64,000 bases of DNA from Cryptomeria japonica. Its lineage: Eukaryota; Streptophyta; Pinopsida; Cupressales; Cupressaceae. Both the position numbers and the translations under genes were made by a program. Shown one piece after another: positions 59,496 through 64,000 of the stretch (position 1 is the first letter of the stretch; each line of letters begins with the position of its first letter). The notes below the pieces were generated by a model. That model was given only the letters and a program-made list of their open reading frames with translations. It had not been told where the DNA came from and ran no database searches. Location of the stretch: contig NC_081414.1 in assembly GCF_030272615.1 (NCBI RefSeq), forward strand, positions 913,703,648-913,767,647, written 5' to 3'.

Positions 59496-61840
59496 TGCAA
59501 AAACATAGAATTTTAAAGATGGTTTCTACATTTCCTTCTTTTTTTAGGCCAAAGAAGAGAAATTAAGTTGGTGTGAAGGAAATCGGACAAAACATTATCT
59601 TGATGTAATTTCATATTGGAATTAGAAGACATGGATTTACTAGACAATGGAGGAGGAGATGTTGACAAAGGAAGAGGTTGGAAATGTAGCTTTTCAATAA
59701 AAAAGTAGGATTTCTCATGACTTTCAAGACTGTGCTGCACACATCTAAAAATGGTTCATTGCATCTATGTGTAGGATCTAGAGATTGTTTTATCTTAGGT
59801 GGAATTGGATTGAATTTTAAAGATGCCCAATCAACATCCAAACATGTGTTAGGACAAAAATATTCAGTATCAAATTCAAGCATCTTAGATTTTCTACAAA
59901 AAGAAGGTGTGAAATCTAATGACCCCCAATCATCCTCCAAGAGTTCTTCTTTAGGAACATCTTTAATAGGAGATGATGTATTTGTCTAAATTGGAGAGAG
60001 GATTGTAGGAACTAACAAAGTATATTGTTCTTCAATTTGTATGTTCTTGTCAACTTCTAAAGTAAACACTTTATTAACATGTGTAGGAACTGTATGATAA
60101 TTAGGTTGACAATTCACCCCATCCTTAACAACAATTTTAGATTTTTGGTGACGTTGAGAGGCATCTTGATGAAGGTGGAGAACAACCTTAGGTTCTTAAA
60201 CAACATGAATACAATTTATTTCATCTTGGTTAGGTTCTTCATCTTTAGGAGAGAGATCATTGAAAACATGATGGGAAATGGTATTATCCTCTTGTTCTAA
60301 AGTATCTTCATGGCAAACCTTAGGGAAGGGACAATAATATCTCATTAATGCTTCATCTAGAGTGGAAAGGTTATTTAAATGAATAGAAGATGAGGTACTA
60401 TTAAGGGAATTGTCAATCACATCACCCTCTTTTACCATAATATCATCCTCTTTCACTAAGGTACTCTCATGGGGGAGGGACATATCAAGAGAATAATCAA
60501 CATCATTCTCCAATGGTTCATCCCAAAGAGGGAGATCACTAAGAGAGGTGTTAAAAATATCTTCTTGCATCAATATTTCCCTTTTAGGGAGCGAAATTTT
60601 GGGAGAGGAATTTTTGAAAGTTTCATAAAGGGTATTTTCATATATCTTAAAGCGTTGTAGCTTAAGATCATCCTCTTTCACCAAATAATCCTTATGGGGG
60701 AGGTACATTTTAGGAGAAAGATGAACATCATTCTTGAAATATTCATCTCTAGGAGGGAGATCTTTGAATGAAGTGTTCATATTTTGTTCTTGTAGCAATG
60801 CGTCCTCATTTGTAGGACCAATTTTAGGAGAGCGTAAATCATAGATATTTAATGAAAGGGAGAACTAAATTATCATCATATGCATGAAAGAGAACATCAT
60901 GAACATCTTTAATGTAAGTTGAAGTTAAATGAGCAAATTAAGATAAGAACTCCATATATGCACTTATGATCAAACAAGAAACTCGTATGCCATGTAACCA
61001 AAGTAATGTTCACTCAATATATGCATTGAAATTATGAAAAATCAAATCTGAAACACATTTGAATAAAGGAGGGAAATTAGAATGCAAAAGTTGAAAACTA
61101 TGATTAAATAATGCAATTTTTTTTTTTGTAAAAATGATTGATTAACCAATAAACTAAAATAATGTCAATTATGAATATGAACAATAGATTCCTTTAAATA
61201 TGAGCATAACATGTCATAAGAATCAGATCTAAAAATGCAATGGAAATTTTTTGCAACCCACAAGTCAATTATAGAAGAATAAATTATGGTTTTTATGAAT
61301 TTAACCTCTAAATTCATGTTTTTAATTGAAAATATGATGCATACAAATCAGATCTAAGAACACAAATAAAAAATTAGCATGAAAGAAGTTGGGTTCACCA
61401 AAATGTAATGGTGAAAATCAGGGTTTCACCAATTAAGGTAACAAAACCTCTAATTTTACTTGAGAGACCACCACATTGAAAGAGGGATGGACCTAATAGA
61501 TCTAGGCTTAATCCCAATGGGAAAAATATTGAAATTTTGATTGGGTTCACCTGGTTTGTTTGCCCCTCTTTCTATATTGAAGGGTATATTTTTGAAGTGC
61601 TGAAATTAGGGCAAAACAAGGAATTCCAAAAGTAAATTGACAGAAATAGTGATCTATAGATATCAGACGGAGCCACCAACCTGGATCTGGGAAAAATAAT
61701 ATATTTTGGATATGTTCCTAGAAGTTCAACCTAATTTTTCAGGACTAGGTAGTATCAATTTTCCACTGTCTTATGAATTTATCACCTCAGAAAGCTAAAC
61801 TTGTTCATCTCTACAAATTATGTCGCATTGAACCCAAGGC
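59496..61840 (-). repeat. older decayed repeat, right part
   Basis: Continues from 51197. Contains the open frame at 60196-60798 (listed separately) and further out-of-frame coding-like text toward 59611. Beyond about 60850 it is AT-rich and non-coding. A phrase ACCAAAATGTAATGGTGAAAATC near 61399 is of a kind seen near the start of LTR elements. Related in reverse to 1482-1800. Confidence 0.5.
60196..60798 (-). other. 200-codon acidic repeat frame in the older repeat
   Basis: Not a recognised gene. The predicted protein has two repeats of about 90 residues sharing DLP..DE..NDV, M.LPH and LVKEDD. It is rich in Asp, Glu, Leu, Ser and Pro, with no signal peptide, membrane segment or catalytic motif. 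Fragments of the same text occur in reverse at 1500-1700. It may be a spacer-type protein of an LTR-kin element; I treat it as fossil. Confidence 0.45.
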
Positions 61841-61844
61841 AGGA

Positions 61845-62540
61845 CTGAGAGGGGGGGGTGTGAATCAATCCAAATCAAAATTAATGTAGTAACTCACAAT
61901 ACTTAATCAATTAAACAACAACACATAATCAACACATCAACACCAAAAAATTTGTACATGGAAAATCCTAACTGAGAAAAACCACGGTGAGAATCAACTC
62001 ACAAAATATATCCACTATATATATCAAATTACAATGAAAGAGCTCACTACTCTTGGGGAAATATACAAAAATGACTTGTAAACCTAATGCTAACTAGAGC
62101 AGGGCAAGATACTACAAATTGATTTGAAAATATGGATCTCCTAATTATAAAGTTGTTCTTGAACTTTGCATCAAGCGATCAACACACACAACTCAAATCT
62201 CATTTCTCAACACATTGTCTCACAACTCTACCAAAATCTTAATCAACTTGCATATCATTCGAACACAAATCTTCCTGTCTAATCTTCATTGCATTTTTGT
62301 TGTCTATCTCCACATCACACTTTGCCATATCACAACTCAATTACACACATTCTTTATATAATAGATAGATCATCAAGGCTTGAACCAAGTCGACCAAAAA
62401 AAAAATAAAATATTTTAGACCAAAAACACACATGTTGATCCACTCCAAGAGAAAGAGGGGACCCAAATGTTTTTTCCTAAGTACAATCCATTGATCCGCA
62501 AACACTAGAATGTTACCCAAAGCATAAAACATTTATATTG
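61845..62540 (-). repeat. Copia-like LTR remnant
   Basis: Begins GGACTGAGAGGGGGGGG and carries GTACATGGAAAATCCTAACTG...AAAAACCACGGTGAGAA, the same layout as the 3' part of the other Copia LTRs here, but otherwise diverged. No partner LTR or target duplication found. Confidence 0.6.
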
Positions 62541-62559
62541 TTGAATGGACCAAAATACT

Positions 62560-62790
62560 GAGATGTGGGGTGAATTAGTATTCCCATAGAAATCAAACTT
62601 TTCATTGATTTTAACCTTAATAATTAATCTCATCAACATGAAACAACAAATTCAGAATAAATGGAAAACATGATCACAAGATAGATACCAAATTTTTATA
62701 CGTGGAAAACCTAAATGGGAAAAACCATATAGAGGGTTAGCTCTGAAGATAATATAACTAGTGTAATATCAAAAATCACACCTTGTACAA
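62560..62790 (-). repeat. second Copia-like LTR remnant
   Basis: Contains GAGATGTGGGGTGAATTAGT, then TATACGTGGAAAACCTAAATG and GGGAAAAACCATA (62698-62730). It is short and diverged; only the conserved end of an LTR is recognisable. Confidence 0.5.
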
Positions 62791-64000
62791 TTCATCACAA
62801 CAAATGGCATCTTACTCCACGTCATTGGAGGTCATGTACCACTTCGTCAACTCCAGATTGGAATCCTACCAACCCTATCAACCTATCATCATCGGGACAT
62901 TAGTACAAAGCAGAGACATTTGAGCGACGCGCTAGCATCCCACAAATTTGACAGTCTGCAGGTGGTCGTTTGAGAATTACATCTGTGCCTAGAAGGAATC
63001 ATAACACCTCTTCATGTTCCCATCGACATCGGTTTTCCTCCCAGGAGCTATATCTCTCCCATTTGAGGGAATTTTGGGGGATTTCTTGAACATTTTCTTG
63101 CAGGTTGGATCTTTTGGCGATCTTCTTGAGAAATATTCATAGGTTTTCTAGCACCTTAAGGACCACCATTGTAGTAGTATTTCGAGCAGCTCATAGTGCC
63201 ATCTTTACAAGTCTTGGAAGGGGAATCTACACACTCTTACTTGATTTGTTTACATATTTTCATTCTTTCATGTCAAATCTACTATCATATCTCTATTATC
63301 TTTACTATTTTATTTTCCCTGTGGCTATTATTTGGGTTGTTCGTGGTAGTGGAAACACCAAAATGGGGGTTTTACTTAGGAAAAATCCAAAACAAAACCC
63401 CAACATTTTCACTTCTTGCTTGTGTGTAGGTTTGTAGTGGTGGAAAAGTTATTGTCTTGCGGGAGGCTTCATTCGTGGACCAGTTGCAAGTTTCTATCAT
63501 TTTCCTTCACTTTGTTCCTTTATTTCATATTTTGCAATATCTTGATAGTTTTGGTTTTCTTGCATTGCTTAATTAATAATCTAGTCATTTTTGTGACTTA
63601 TATGGTCTCTATACCTCATCCATAAAGAGAACAACATGTCATGTTGGTGTCCCAGACATGTGTGCTTGTCCTTAAGACAGAGGCTTTGCAGAGTCATCTA
63701 GAAGTCTCACTTTGTAATTTGTTAGTTTAGCTTGTCATTTTTATCCCAATGCTCACCCTTAGCGCCAATATAAGTGAGGTATTGGAGGGTCAATTTTTTC
63801 TCTTGGGTTTATCATCCTTGAGGTAGAAAATTTCCTCCACTACATTTCTGTGAACCTAACGTGAAGGCCAATTTTCTTTTTGTATCATGTTTTTATCATT
63901 TAGTTCATTGCATACATTTAACATCTAAAATCTAAATTAAAAAAAACAAAAACAAATGTAGCTTTCATTCCCTTTTTAGCATTTGCATTTTTTTTCTTTA
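62791..64000. other. unassigned stretch at the right edge
   Basis: No gene supported. Hydrophobic open frames at 63105-63437 and 63196-63429 overlap in two frames and look like chance products of T-rich sequence. Style resembles repeat-derived DNA. Confidence 0.4.

Noticed and set aside
63105-63437. Hydrophobic 110-codon frame resembling a membrane protein
   Set aside because: Overlaps another frame of similar length in T-rich sequence; no homology recognised and no gene context.

Overview
The window is nuclear DNA from a seed plant, most likely a gymnosperm (probably a conifer). It is AT-rich, gene-poor and dominated by old, nested, mostly decayed retroelements. The recognisable host genes are plant alpha-expansins with short GT-AG introns. 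The conifer call is inferred from gene sparseness, element decay and element style; no diagnostic species marker was seen.

Left third (1-31 kb). The window opens in the 3' end of a Copia-type LTR element (LTR 232-1481), followed by a decayed repeat and a 1.6-kb polypyrimidine tract. A tandem duplication follows: unit 1 is about 3413-11950 and unit 2 about 11951-31195. Each unit carries one alpha-expansin on the minus strand, flanked by pyrimidine-rich and purine-rich tracts. Expansin A (5805-7065) looks intact, with three coding exons and 246 residues. Expansin B (14343-15502) has lost its start codon and 16 codons of domain 2. Unit 2 is longer mainly because it later received a 9.3-kb L1-type LINE (about 20963-30287, minus), a 201-bp hairpin element, and possibly a 1-kb element. 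The LINE was itself hit by a solo LTR (22540-23753, TSD TAACC). It also carries an apparent third reading frame downstream of ORF2.

Middle (31-38 kb). A third, older paralogue, expansin C (32698-33725, minus), looks intact at 245 residues. The three genes share promoter-proximal layout, a probable 5'-UTR intron acceptor and a conserved element 300-350 bp past the stop codon. The rest is unassigned AT-rich DNA and fragments of an older repeat.

Right half (38-64 kb). A young Gypsy-type element (38737-50173, TSD ATAAC, LTRs about 0.5% different by eye) encodes gag, protease and an integrase-like tail, with no recognisable reverse transcriptase, and carries an antisense plant-mobile-domain fragment. 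An old, broken Copia element (51203-59490, minus, TSD ATACT) contains a nested solo LTR (54286-55333, TSD AGTTC). Both full elements sit inside an older repeat whose pieces are at 36.8-38.7, 50.2-51.2 and 59.5-61.8 kb. A relative of that repeat occurs in the other orientation at 1.5-2.7 kb. The window ends with two more Copia-like LTR remnants and unassigned DNA.

Functionally the window is an expansin cluster (secreted wall-loosening proteins) in a retroelement landscape. Paralogue identities and percentages were judged by eye.
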